The notes under the pieces: model-generated
The model's input: only the letters and a program-made list of their open reading frames with translations
Database searches by the model: none
Told to the model about the DNA's origin: nothing
In this document: piece by piece, positions 43,715 through 52,599 of the stretch
Numbering within the stretch: position 1 is the stretch's first letter
How the letters are laid out: every line of letters begins with the position of its first letter
Made by a program: the position numbers and the translations under genes
Assembly: GCA_039822105.1 (NCBI GenBank)
Contig: JBCBMW010000014.1
Location: 1-64,000 of the forward strand
Reading direction: 5' to 3'
Source of the DNA: Parvularcula sp039822105
Lineage (GTDB): Bacteria > Pseudomonadota > Alphaproteobacteria > Caulobacterales > Parvularculaceae
Length of the DNA stretch: 64,000 nucleotides

Positions 43715-44923
43715 TTACCCTGCGCGTTCAGCGTCGATGGCTGTTTGCACGGCGCGTTGGAACTCTTCGCGCATGGTCCGTTCACCGTCTTTGTCGCCGA
43801 GTGCGGAGCTCCAGGAGCTGTTGTTCGCGATCACGAGGTTTCTGGCCGGATCGATAAAGATCGTCTGGCCAAAGATGCCCCGGGCACCAAAAGCACCGTC
43901 GTCGTAGGTCCACCACTGATAGCCGTAGCCCCAGGATGGATTGAACCCGATGCCGACCTGCCGAGCGGTGGCCTCCTCGATCCAGCCATCGGGAAGGATA
44001 GGCTCGCCATCCACCATGCCGCCGTCGAGAATGAACTGCCCAAAGCGCGCAAAGTCGCGAGTGGTGGCCTGGATGCAGCAGCCGCTGATCTCGACATCGT
44101 CCGCACCGATCAACCAGCTGGCTTTCGCTTCCATACCGTAAGGCGTCCAGATCTTCTCAGAGAGATAATCCGCAAGCGTCTTACCCGTCGCTTCACTCAC
44201 CAAAATACCGATCAGATTGGTCTCACCGGTGGAGTAGTTCCACACCGTGCCCGGCTCGTGCGCCCGGCTCAGCTTGCGCATATAGCTGACGATGATCGGT
44301 TCATCGCCTTCGGGCACATGATTGCCGAATTGCGCAACATCCGAGTTCGGATCGTAATAGTCTTCGTTCCAATCAACACCCGACGTCATGGTCAGAAGCT
44401 GGCGCACCGTCACGCCTTCATAGGCGGAGCCCTTCAGCCCCTCGATATAGTCGGTCACCGGAGCATCAAGGCTCTCGATATAGCCGTCTTTGATGGCCGC
44501 GCCGACGAGGGTGGAGGTCAGGGACTTCGCCACCGAAAAGCTTGTCCACCGCTCATCAGGCTCAAAGCTGAGGCCGTAGCGCTCCGCCCGGACCTTGCCG
44601 TCCTGCAGCACCACGACGGACACGGCCCGGCCCTCGCCAAAATAGGTGTCGAGCGCCTCCTCAATGGCCAGCGTCTCGCCGTCGGGCAGGGCGTGGACCT
44701 TGGGCCCCGCTGCAATACCCCTCGCCTCGACCAGGAAGGGCACGCGGTCCATCATCCGAAAACCGGTATCACGTTGTTCTTGCGTCCAAAAAAGAACATC
44801 GGTGCCCGATGGCGGGTCGGACAACAGCGACCGCCAATCGGATCCAATCGACATCCAGATCAGCGCGAGAAGGCCAACAAAGCCCCCCGCGCCGATGGCG
44901 CCTCGTTTCTGCCAAGTGGTCAT
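43715..44923 (-). CDS. membrane-anchored serine hydrolase (beta-lactamase class C fold)
   Basis: A 402-residue protein with an uncleaved-looking N-terminal helix (about 10-28) and a beta-lactamase/penicillin-binding domain. The catalytic SxxK reads SVAK (in SFSVAKSLTST), the second motif YSTGE takes the YxN place, and the C-terminal GYGYQWW and IFIDPA segments are typical of the AmpC/EstB-like esterases. It is more likely a D-ala peptidase or esterase than a drug-resistance enzyme. Confidence 0.85.
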   Translation of the reverse strand: MTTWQKRGAIGAGGFVGLLALIWMSIGSDWRSLLSDPPSGTDVLFWTQEQRDTGFRMMDRVPFLVEARGIAAGPKVHALPDGETLAIEEALDTYFGEGRAVSVVVLQDGKVRAERYGLSFEPDERWTSFSVAKSLTSTLVGAAIKDGYIESLDAPVTDYIEGLKGSAYEGVTVRQLLTMTSGVDWNEDYYDPNSDVAQFGNHVPEGDEPIIVSYMRKLSRAHEPGTVWNYSTGETNLIGILVSEATGKTLADYLSEKIWTPYGMEAKASWLIGADDVEISGCCIQATTRDFARFGQFILDGGMVDGEPILPDGWIEEATARQVGIGFNPSWGYGYQWWTYDDGAFGARGIFGQTIFIDPARNLVIANNSSWSSALGDKDGERTMREEFQRAVQTAIDAERAG

Positions 44924-45021
44924 GGGTTCCTCCCGTCACGTTGTTTTTTGACATCGTGGCGCGTCCGCCCGCCAGGCACAATGCATGAACCGAAGGGACC
45001 ACATCGGGGGCAGCGGTCGAG

Positions 45022-45522
45022 CTAAGGCTGAGACCCGAAGAAGAGCTGCTCTCCGCTTTCTGCCTCCCCGTTCTGGGTCAGGAGATCGAAGAGTATCGCC
45101 TTGGCTCTGCGCTCGGCAGTACCGTGTTCATCTCCTTCCATGTGAGTGATGAGGGCTTGGCCCAGCTGCTCTAGTGCTGCGCATGCCGCTGGCGTCTGCA
45201 GCTCACGGATGAAGACGACGTCTCTGATGATGCTGCTTAAGCCAAGACGGAGGTACACCGGGTGGAGATCTTCCGGTGAACAAGCTCCACGCTTGAGCTC
45301 CGTACACGCGAGCGAAAGCGCTTCCACGGCGACGGTCTCAAAGATTTGCGCTTTGCTACCGAACAAGCAGTAAAGCTTGTAGCGGTTGCGGCCGGTGGCC
45401 TTGACCAAGAGGTCAGTCGACGCGCCCATATAGCCATGGGTCGCAAAGGCCTCATGAGCACCGGCGATGATGTCTTGCCGTTCCTCATCCCTGGACTTAC
45501 GCGGTCTGGATCGCGAACGCAT
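45022..45522 (-). CDS. TetR/AcrR family regulator, operon-distal
   Basis: A 166-residue repressor-type protein. An N-terminal TetR helix-turn-helix (ASTDLLVKATGRNRYKLYCL, residues 35-54) is followed by a short ligand-binding domain, smaller than the usual 190-210 residues. Its ATG shares one base with the stop of the outer-membrane protein gene, so it is the last member of the exporter operon. A second, divergent TetR gene lies at the other end. Confidence 0.85.
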   Translation of the reverse strand: MRSRSRPRKSRDEERQDIIAGAHEAFATHGYMGASTDLLVKATGRNRYKLYCLFGSKAQIFETVAVEALSLACTELKRGACSPEDLHPVYLRLGLSSIIRDVVFIRELQTPAACAALEQLGQALITHMEGDEHGTAERRAKAILFDLLTQNGEAESGEQLFFGSQP

Positions 45523-46727
45523 CAGAAATACCGTGTGAAGCGGAGCGTCAGATGACTGTCATCCGTAAACGGCTCAACGAGTGGATCATCCGATCCCTCG
45601 AAGTATCGTCCCTCCACCTCCAACAGCATGTTCGCGCCGATGCGGCGTTGAAACTCCGCTGACATGATCACGCTGCCCGTTTCGGTATCAACGATCGCCC
45701 CGGCTAAGATCTCGGTGTCTTGCGCATCGTTGAAGGTGATCCGTGTCCCCGCGAATACATCGTTCTCAAAGACGTTGAACGGGGCGAGGGTGAAGTCGCG
45801 GTCATCGTAAAGGTACTCACCGATGATTCCGACATCGATGCCGCTGCGTTTGACATCGAAAAATGTGTACTCAAATCCACTGACGCTTGAGAAGAACGTG
45901 TCGCCGCCAACGCTCACGCCCGTGCCTTCGAACTTTAAGAGCCAAGGCCCTTGGGTGTACTGAATATCAGCGCCGCCCTGGGTCAGCTCTTGGTAGAACG
46001 GATTGAGGGCAGAGCCTTCTTCGTTCGGGGCGAGGAAGGGCGTGCGGCTGGTGCCGTGAAAGGCATGAAGACCCACATCAAAGTTGCCAAAGACGTTGGA
46101 GTAGCGCGCCGCGACGTCACCGGCCCACTCTTCATTGTCCCGCTCAAATGTGGTGTTGCCAGTGTCCACAACCGGATCAAAGCGGAGCCGGCCATCTTCG
46201 CCCGGAAAGAGCTGCTCACGGAAGAAAGGGAGGTAGTAAGCCTCGAACGTCCCCAGGCCGGTGCGCTTGGACACCCGGACCATGGGCTGGCCGAGTTTTT
46301 CGCCTTGGTCGAAGTCTTCAATCGTGTCGAATTGGTTGATCACGTCAACGACGTTGCGCGACTCCGCGACACCCCAAAACACCTGACTGACCCCGACAAG
46401 AACGTCCCAGTCGCCCCATCGCTGCGAAACGCTCAGCTCACGGATATCAGCATAGGTGCGTTCGCTGTCCTCACTGTCGAGGCGGATATAGGGCTCGACA
46501 AGGAGCCGCGTGTTGCGATCTCCGCTGGTCCAGCGAAGGTCGCCGCCGAAGATCACGCCGCCCTGAAAGTCCTCAAACTGATCGTCATATTGAGGGTCTT
46601 CAAAAAAGACGCGGCTCTCGACGGCCACTTCTGGTGTGACCCGCAGAGACTGGGCGTGTGCCGATGAGATGGCAGCGGGCACGAGCCCGCCACCGATCAC
46701 CGTGACGAAGAGAGGGATGCGCTTCAT
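45522..46727 (-). CDS. outer-membrane beta-barrel protein of an export operon
   Basis: A 401-residue exported protein: signal peptide to about residue 25 (AHA-Q), then alternating beta strands with aromatic girdles and a C-terminal Phe (LRFTRYF), the usual BAM-targeting end. It resembles the DUF1302-like or porin-like partners found with RND/MMPL pumps, but I cannot place it in a named family. It probably acts as an outer-membrane conduit or receptor for material moved by the pump. It follows the LolA-like gene after 15 bases. Confidence 0.7.
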   Translation of the reverse strand: MKRIPLFVTVIGGGLVPAAISSAHAQSLRVTPEVAVESRVFFEDPQYDDQFEDFQGGVIFGGDLRWTSGDRNTRLLVEPYIRLDSEDSERTYADIRELSVSQRWGDWDVLVGVSQVFWGVAESRNVVDVINQFDTIEDFDQGEKLGQPMVRVSKRTGLGTFEAYYLPFFREQLFPGEDGRLRFDPVVDTGNTTFERDNEEWAGDVAARYSNVFGNFDVGLHAFHGTSRTPFLAPNEEGSALNPFYQELTQGGADIQYTQGPWLLKFEGTGVSVGGDTFFSSVSGFEYTFFDVKRSGIDVGIIGEYLYDDRDFTLAPFNVFENDVFAGTRITFNDAQDTEILAGAIVDTETGSVIMSAEFQRRIGANMLLEVEGRYFEGSDDPLVEPFTDDSHLTLRFTRYF

Positions 46728-46742
46728 GATCGGCTGCTTGGC

Positions 46743-47567
46743 CTAGAACCGCTCAAGGGCGCTTGGTTCAAAGTCCCGGCGATCGAGCTCGACGTCGAAA
46801 TCAAAATCGCCAAAGGCCAGCGTCGTGGACTTGCCCGTCAGGTGGTTCTGCATCACCTGCCGGTGGGAGCGGTAATAGCCATCGGCATACTGCCGATACT
46901 CAAGAAGATCGAGAGTCTTCAGAAGATTACCGCCACGGTCGAAGAACTCGAGCCGACGCGCCTGGAACGTCTCGGTATCGAAGTAGCAGTGGAGCTTGGT
47001 GTAGCCCGAGCGCTCATAAAGCGGGTTGCACTGAATTTTATCGGTGACAGTTCCGTCCTCAAGGGTTTCCGTCCCAAGATAAATGTACTCGTACTTGCCA
47101 AGCTCACTTGAAGTCAGGTCCTCGAACGCGAACTCAGAACCGACAAAGGGCCCCGATTTGTTGGACGACGAGATCCGCTTCACCCGGCGCAGCGCTGGCA
47201 GGAACAGCCATTGGTTGTCGCTCTCAAGGATCCGTGCCTGGCTGAGAAGGGCGGTGCCCTCCACATCCGGCGGTGAGAAAAAGCGGGTCAGAGACCAGTC
47301 GCCATTGCCTTCACCCTGCTTTTCAAGGGTATCGATCTGCAGCTCACGGATGGTTTCGCGCCCACGCGGATCCGTGAGGGTCATGGTCAGCTCGACGGAC
47401 GAGGCGCCAAAGCCAGCATCGGTCTTGTCGTTCCGCTCAGCGATGGCATAGCCCCGCACTTTTGGATCGTCGCTGGCCAGTTCGGCGTCGGTTTGGGCAA
47501 GCGCCAGGCTTGGCACCAACATCGCCAGTGCCGAGGCGGACAGAAGAGAGGTGGTCAGACTTTTCAT
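46743..47567 (-). CDS. LolA-like outer-membrane lipoprotein-sorting protein
   Basis: A 274-residue periplasmic protein: signal peptide to about residue 25, then a LolA/LppX-like half-barrel of the PF17131 type, with FLPALRRVKRISSSNKSGPFVGSEFAFEDL as a recognisable block (residues about 115-145). These proteins carry a lipid or lipidated cargo and are found with MMPL pumps in aryl polyene, hopanoid and related clusters. The 11-base gap to the pump gene and the same strand indicate one operon. Confidence 0.85.
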   Translation of the reverse strand: MKSLTTSLLSASALAMLVPSLALAQTDAELASDDPKVRGYAIAERNDKTDAGFGASSVELTMTLTDPRGRETIRELQIDTLEKQGEGNGDWSLTRFFSPPDVEGTALLSQARILESDNQWLFLPALRRVKRISSSNKSGPFVGSEFAFEDLTSSELGKYEYIYLGTETLEDGTVTDKIQCNPLYERSGYTKLHCYFDTETFQARRLEFFDRGGNLLKTLDLLEYRQYADGYYRSHRQVMQNHLTGKSTTLAFGDFDFDVELDRRDFEPSALERF

Positions 47568-47578
47568 CGGAAGGAGTC

Positions 47579-49951
47579 CTATTCTGCAAGTTGGGTTGTG
47601 TGGGTGAGGGATGCACGCTCCGCCTGGCGCCGATCGGCAAGGAGGAACAACGCTGGCAGCAGGGTGAAGTTGATCACCATCGCAAGGACCACAGCGATCG
47701 CGGTGAGAAGGCCAAGGTCTGCATTGAGCTTGAAGGCTGAGGTCACCAGGATCGAGAAGCCTGCCACGAGGATGACGGTGGTGAGGAAGATGGCAACGCC
47801 CGCTGTGTCGAACGCATAACGGACGGCATCTTCCACCGACTTGTTATCGGTCCGGCGTGCACGGAAGTACTTGGCGAGGAAGTGCACGGTGTAGTCGACG
47901 ATCAGGCCCACCGCGACCGCACCAACCGCTGCGACGGAGAAGCCGACCACGCCGACGAGGATCGCCCACACACCGAAGGCCGTGAGAATGGGCAAGGCGT
48001 TGGGGATCAGGCTGACAAGCCCCACCTTCACCGAACGGAAGGTCACCGCCAAGATGACGAAGATGGCGAAGATCAGATAAAGCGCCCCTTCGAAGACAGC
48101 TTCGATGTTCCGTTCCGCGACAAAGGCGAACAGGACCTTCGAGCCTGTGACATCCATCTTGTAGCCGTTTCCGTAGGCATCGAACCACGCTTGAGAACGC
48201 GCGATGAAGGCCTTGGTGTCCTCCGTCGAGATGTCGTTCATCGACGCTGTGATGCGAGTCGACTGCCGATCAATATCCACGCGGTTGTTGAGGTCGAGGC
48301 CGTAGGGAAGCGACAGTTCGTAGACCAACAGGTATTGGCTCGCCAGCGTCCGATCGTCGGGAATGCGATAGAACGCTGGGTCATCGCCGTTCAGGTTCTT
48401 GTTCACCCGCTTCATGATGTCCGACAACGAAAAGACATGCGCGACGTCACGGTCTTGGGTGCGGAGCCATTCGGCGAAGGCATCGACCGTCTCAAGGAAC
48501 AGAGGCTCGGTCACGGCGCCAGGCTCGCCTGGATCGAGCACGAACTCGACACTGTCGGATCCGAAATAGGGATCGGCGGCATCGATCGCCTGACGAAACT
48601 CAAGGCGCTTGTCGAAATAGCTCGACCACTGATCATTGATCGTCATCGTTGGAATGAAAGCGATGGCGACCGCCGAAAGGCCGAGCGTCGCGGCTGCGAC
48701 CGTGCCGGGGCGAGCGATCACGAACTCGCCGACGGCGCTGACAAACTCCCCGCGGGATGCCGATGCACCTTCAGGCGCCTGCTTAAACTTCATGGGCAGG
48801 AGCATGAGGATGGCGGGAAGGAACGTGATTGAAAGGAGCCACGCCGCCGCGATGCCCGCAGCGCTCATGTTGCCCAGGTGGTGGAAGGGCGGGCTGTCGG
48901 AGAAGTTGAGTGTCAAGAACCCAACCACTGTTGTTAGCGATGTGATGCCGATCGGCGCAAAGTTGAGCGCTGTTGCGCTGATGATGGCTTCGCGTTTCTC
49001 CACGCCCTGCCTCATCTTTGTGCGGATGTTGGAGATGACGTGGATGGCGTCAGCCACGGCGATGGTGAGGATGATGGTGGGGGCGGCGAGCGAGATTGGG
49101 GTCAGCTCTACGCCTGTGAAACCGCCAATGCCGACGCCGACAAAGGTTGCCAGCAGGATCACGAGCAGTGAACCAATCATGGCACTGACCGACCGCAGGG
49201 CGACCAGGATCACCACGAGAATGAAGGCGTAAACCGCCGGGATGAGCGTGGATGAGTCGCGGACGCCAGCCTCTTCGAACGCTGCCGAGAGGGAGGCGAC
49301 CCCTGTGATATGGATCTGCAAGTTGGGGTGATCCGCGAGAACAGCGGCACGCAGCTCACGCGCCTTTTCCTGGGCCATTGTGGCAACGTTGGGGATGTCT
49401 CCGGGGAGCTGAACGACCGCGTTGATGATGGTCGCCGCACCGTCGCGGGACGTGACGAAGCCATCAATCAACGGCTCGGCTTCCGCGATCCGCTTGATCT
49501 CCGCAATGCGGGCCGGGGTCAGCTCAGACGGATCAAAGACCAGGTCTTCAACAATCAGATCATCGCCTTCACCAATTGTGTTCTGAAAGTTGGTGAGGCT
49601 GTCGACCCGCGAGACATAGGGAAGGGTCCACGATTTCTCGGTCAGGGTATGAACCGCCGTGATCGTATCTTCCGTGTAGATTGTTCCATCTTGAGGGATA
49701 ATGACGAAGGCGATGTTGTCGGGCTTGCCGAAGGTGCCTTGGGCATTCTCATTGGCGATGAAATCCGGGTTATCCGGACCAAAGAAGACGCGGTAGTCGC
49801 CAGCGAATTGAAGCGTCGATGCGCCATAGCCCACCGCCACGCAGAGCGCGATTAGCAGTGGGACGAGCACCCATCTTGTTTGGACAGAGAACGTCGCGAG
49901 GGCTCGTCCTATTCCCTCGGACCAGTTGGCATTTGTCAACGGAACCTCCAT
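47579..49951 (-). CDS. RND/MMPL superfamily exporter
   Basis: A 790-residue inner-membrane transporter with about 12 helices: one N-terminal helix, a periplasmic domain (about 65-225), a five-helix block containing VADAIHVISN (the Asp typical of HAE-3/MMPL relays), a second periplasmic domain and a second block with GLIVDYTVHFLAKY. It belongs with the hydrophobe exporters rather than AcrB-type tripartite pumps, as no membrane fusion protein gene is present. The ATG at 49951 has no ribosome-binding site; a TTG at 49939 has GGAGG five bases before it and may be the true start. Confidence 0.88.
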   Translation of the reverse strand: MEVPLTNANWSEGIGRALATFSVQTRWVLVPLLIALCVAVGYGASTLQFAGDYRVFFGPDNPDFIANENAQGTFGKPDNIAFVIIPQDGTIYTEDTITAVHTLTEKSWTLPYVSRVDSLTNFQNTIGEGDDLIVEDLVFDPSELTPARIAEIKRIAEAEPLIDGFVTSRDGAATIINAVVQLPGDIPNVATMAQEKARELRAAVLADHPNLQIHITGVASLSAAFEEAGVRDSSTLIPAVYAFILVVILVALRSVSAMIGSLLVILLATFVGVGIGGFTGVELTPISLAAPTIILTIAVADAIHVISNIRTKMRQGVEKREAIISATALNFAPIGITSLTTVVGFLTLNFSDSPPFHHLGNMSAAGIAAAWLLSITFLPAILMLLPMKFKQAPEGASASRGEFVSAVGEFVIARPGTVAAATLGLSAVAIAFIPTMTINDQWSSYFDKRLEFRQAIDAADPYFGSDSVEFVLDPGEPGAVTEPLFLETVDAFAEWLRTQDRDVAHVFSLSDIMKRVNKNLNGDDPAFYRIPDDRTLASQYLLVYELSLPYGLDLNNRVDIDRQSTRITASMNDISTEDTKAFIARSQAWFDAYGNGYKMDVTGSKVLFAFVAERNIEAVFEGALYLIFAIFVILAVTFRSVKVGLVSLIPNALPILTAFGVWAILVGVVGFSVAAVGAVAVGLIVDYTVHFLAKYFRARRTDNKSVEDAVRYAFDTAGVAIFLTTVILVAGFSILVTSAFKLNADLGLLTAIAVVLAMVINFTLLPALFLLADRRQAERASLTHTTQLAE

Positions 49952-49963
49952 AGGCTAAAACTA

Positions 49964-49980
49964 AACAGTACGGTACTGTT
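49964..49980. promoter_or_regulatory. perfect 8-1-8 palindromic operator
   Basis: AACAGTAC-G-GTACTGTT is a perfect inverted repeat 12 bases from the exporter start and 26 bases from the divergent TetR start. The size and symmetry fit a TetR-family operator controlling both genes. Confidence 0.75.
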
Positions 49981-50006
49981 CATATAGATCAGATGTTCGC
50001 GAAACA

Positions 50007-50687
50007 ATGCGAAAGGCGATAGAATTGTTCGAAACCGTTGAAAGGTCGCAGGAAGCGGCTAAAAATACAGGAAATTCATTGGCTTATAAAAAGGACAGCC
50101 CGCCCGACCGGATCATGAAAGCCGGTCGTCGGCTCTTCTTCGCGCAAGGTTTCGAGCGTGTGTCGACCGATGCTTTGGCGAAAGAAGCCTCGGTGTCGAA
50201 GGCGACGCTCTACAAGTATTTTCCCAATATGGTGGAGGTGCTGAAGGCCGTCACAACGGCGGAGGCGGAGAATTTTGAACCCGAAGAGGCGGTCAAGATC
50301 GACAGTCTGGAGGACCTCCGGGGTGTTTTGATCCGCTTCGGGACGGACCTGCTGCGGTTTCTCAACCAGGCGGACATTCAACAGTTCGATCATCTCATGC
50401 ATGAAGAAGCGCGGGCGTATCCTGATATCGCGTCGGAGTTCTATCATGCTGCTTATGGCCGAACGCTCAGTGTGCTGTCGGGCTTCATTCGACAGGCTGC
50501 CGATCAGGGTTTTGTCGATCACCGTCTGTCTCCAGAGGAAATGGCCGAACAACTTGTGGGCATGTGGGAAGGCATCCCGATGGTGAAGCTGAAGATGGGG
50601 GTCACCAAAAAACCGTTCCCGAAACCGGAGGATTGGTCGCGGAAATGCGTGGACACGCTCCTTCGCACCGAAGGCATGGCTGGATAA
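50007..50687 (+). CDS. TetR/AcrR family regulator, divergent
   Basis: A 226-residue regulator. Residues about 1-30 precede a TetR helix-turn-helix (VSTDALAKEASVSKATLYKYF, residues about 52-72), then a helical ligand domain of the AcrR C type. It faces the RND exporter operon across 55 bases holding a perfect palindrome, so autorepression and control of the exporter are likely. The inducer is unknown. Confidence 0.9.
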   Translation: MRKAIELFETVERSQEAAKNTGNSLAYKKDSPPDRIMKAGRRLFFAQGFERVSTDALAKEASVSKATLYKYFPNMVEVLKAVTTAEAENFEPEEAVKIDSLEDLRGVLIRFGTDLLRFLNQADIQQFDHLMHEEARAYPDIASEFYHAAYGRTLSVLSGFIRQAADQGFVDHRLSPEEMAEQLVGMWEGIPMVKLKMGVTKKPFPKPEDWSRKCVDTLLRTEGMAG

Positions 50688-50700
50688 CCAACTTGAGGGG

Positions 50701-50737
50701 AGGCGCATAGCGGCGGGCGAACCGCCGCCCTACGCCT
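50701..50737. repeat. stem-loop between convergent TetR and GNAT genes
   Basis: GCGGCGG-GCGAA-CCGCCGC (50710-50728) is a perfect 7-bp stem with outer AGGCG/CGCCT arms. It resembles a REP element and lies between two converging genes, so it may serve as a terminator for both, although no T-tract is present. Confidence 0.5.
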
Positions 50738-50744
50738 TTATGTG

Positions 50745-51197
50745 TTAGCGGCGAACGCGCTCCAGCCAGGATGTTTGCCACGTTGTTTTTTCAAAGCCGT
50801 GCGACTTGCTGAGCGCTTCGACACTGGGTTTGGACGCCAAAAGCGTCAGGTGCGTCACCTCCCTCAACTCCTCCGAGTTCAGCAGCCAAGACATCATCGC
50901 ACTTGCAATGCCCAGTGATCGAACCTCGGGGATCACGAACAAGTCGGTCAAATAGCCGTACACGGCGTAGTCAGTGGTTGCTCGCGCGAAGCCCACGAGT
51001 TCTTGCGACGCTCTGCTGCGCGCGCCCACGGCCAGGGAGTGGAAGAAGGCTTTCTCCACTTGCTCCTGACGGATGTCCGACGCCCAGGGCGTCGATTGGA
51101 GGCACCTTGTGATCATGGGAAAGTCTGACGTCCGGAACTCAGACGAGATCAGATAGCCAGAGCTCAGGTTAGGATTGCTGTGTTCATCGTTCTGCAT
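50745..51197 (-). CDS. GNAT family N-acetyltransferase
   Basis: A 150-residue acetyl-CoA-dependent acyltransferase. The pyrophosphate-binding motif A reads VIPEVRSLGIASAMM (residues about 96-110), preceded by beta strand YGYLTDLFV, and the C-terminal strand FEKTTWQTSWL closes the fold. The substrate is not identifiable. ATG with GGAAG at good spacing. No operon partner. Confidence 0.8.
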   Translation of the reverse strand: MQNDEHSNPNLSSGYLISSEFRTSDFPMITRCLQSTPWASDIRQEQVEKAFFHSLAVGARSRASQELVGFARATTDYAVYGYLTDLFVIPEVRSLGIASAMMSWLLNSEELREVTHLTLLASKPSVEALSKSHGFEKTTWQTSWLERVRR

Positions 51198-51247
51198 GGT
51201 TCTTCCTTCGAAGACGGAATGCAGGCGGAGAACGGAGCCCAACGCCT

Positions 51248-51266
51248 GCAAACCTAATGGGTTTGC
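51248..51266. repeat. short stem-loop in the GNAT/tgt spacer
   Basis: GCAAACC and GGTTTGC form a 7-bp stem around TAATG in the 277-base divergent spacer between the GNAT gene and tgt. Nothing else recognisable is in this spacer. Role unknown. Confidence 0.3.
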
Positions 51267-51474
51267 TGACGAGGTCGGGCCCACCGTCGTCAATTCAGCG
51301 TTGAGCTTCAGCCGCGCGAAGCACGGCTTTCGCCGCGACGCGTATGTAGGTCCAAGTTGAGCGCTCTGCAATGGGAAGGCTTGCGCGGCCCAAGGCGAAC
51401 CTATCGCGGTGGCCAGGACTGAGCTCTTCCGTGGTCCCCTGGCGCTGGGCGGAGGTCCGTGGCAGAGACGCGCG

Positions 51475-52596
51475 ATGACCACGCCTTTCTCCTTTTCGCT
51501 CCATAAGACAGACAATGGCGCGCGCCTTGGCTCGATCACCACCTCGCGCGGGGTGATCCGTACCCCTGCCTTTATGCCGGTGGGAACCGCAGGCACGGTG
51601 AAGGCGGTGCAGATGCGGGATGTCGAGGCGACGGGCGCCGATATCATCCTGGGCAACACCTATCACCTGATGCTTCGGCCGACCGCTGAACGGGTGGCGC
51701 GGCTCGGTGGGCTTCACAAGTTTGGCGGTTGGAAGAAACCGATCCTCACCGACAGCGGCGGGTATCAGGTGATGTCCCTCAGTGCCCGGCGGAAAATGAC
51801 CGAAGAGGGTGTCGAGTTCCAAAGCCATATCGATGGCTCACGGCACATGCTGACCCCAGAACGCTCAATCGAGATCCAGTGCCTCTTGGGCTCTGATATC
51901 CAGATGCAGCTCGATGAATGCCCGCCTTACCCGATCGACCCGGACAAAAGCCTTGAGAGCCTTGAGATGTCTGTGCGCTGGGCCAAGCGTTCGAAAGCCG
52001 CCTTTGCCGATCTCGCGGGGCCGCACCAGGCGCTCTATGGCATCGTTCAGGGCTCTGTTTTCGAGGATCAGCGCCGCCGCTCGGCTGATGCGCTCCAGGA
52101 GATCGACTTCCCTGGTTACTCCGTGGGCGGCTTGGCGGTTGGCGAGGGGCGCGACGAGATGTTCCGGGTGCTGGATTTCACCACTCCCATGCTGCCCGAT
52201 GACAAGCCGCGTTACCTGATGGGTGTGGGCAAGCCGCTCGATCTCGTCGGCGGGATCGAACGGGGGATTGATATGTTCGACTGCGTCCTTCCCACGCGCT
52301 CAGGCCGCCACGGCCAGGCTTGGACCTGGGACGGGCCGATCAACGTCAAGAACGCGCGGTTTATGGATGATGACACGCCGCTCGATCCGAACAGCGCGTG
52401 CCCCGCGAGCCGCGATTACTCCAAGGCCTATCTCAATCACCTCTTTAAGGCCGGTGAGTATCTCGGGCCGATGCTCCTCTCCTGGCACAATTTGCATTTC
52501 TACCAGGAGCTGATGGCGGCCATGCGCGCTGCCATCGATGAGGGACGCTTCACACAGTTTGCGGAGGATTTCCGCAAACGGCACCAAGAAAAGTAG
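51475..52596 (+). CDS. tgt: tRNA-guanine transglycosylase with an altered zinc site
   Basis: Tgt swaps guanine-34 of GUN tRNAs for preQ1. It has 373 residues, the family length, with GTAGTVKAV, TDSGGYQVMSLS (general-acid Asp), LMGVGKPLDLV, and MFDCVLPTRSGRHG (nucleophile Asp). The zinc site, normally C-x-C-x2-C plus His 31 residues after the first Cys, reads S307-A-C309-P-A-S312 with H338. Two of three cysteines are Ser (AGC codons), while spacing is intact. It may be zinc-free or use other ligands. The ATG at 51475 is chosen; the extra 22 residues from 51409 are not family-like. Confidence 0.94.
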   Translation: MTTPFSFSLHKTDNGARLGSITTSRGVIRTPAFMPVGTAGTVKAVQMRDVEATGADIILGNTYHLMLRPTAERVARLGGLHKFGGWKKPILTDSGGYQVMSLSARRKMTEEGVEFQSHIDGSRHMLTPERSIEIQCLLGSDIQMQLDECPPYPIDPDKSLESLEMSVRWAKRSKAAFADLAGPHQALYGIVQGSVFEDQRRRSADALQEIDFPGYSVGGLAVGEGRDEMFRVLDFTTPMLPDDKPRYLMGVGKPLDLVGGIERGIDMFDCVLPTRSGRHGQAWTWDGPINVKNARFMDDDTPLDPNSACPASRDYSKAYLNHLFKAGEYLGPMLLSWHNLHFYQELMAAMRAAIDEGRFTQFAEDFRKRHQEK

Positions 52597-52599
52597 CGG

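Noticed and set aside
43715..44923. Class C beta-lactamase resistance gene
   Set aside because: The second motif is YST rather than YxN in its normal form, and the layout fits AmpC-like esterases or peptidases; resistance is not supported.
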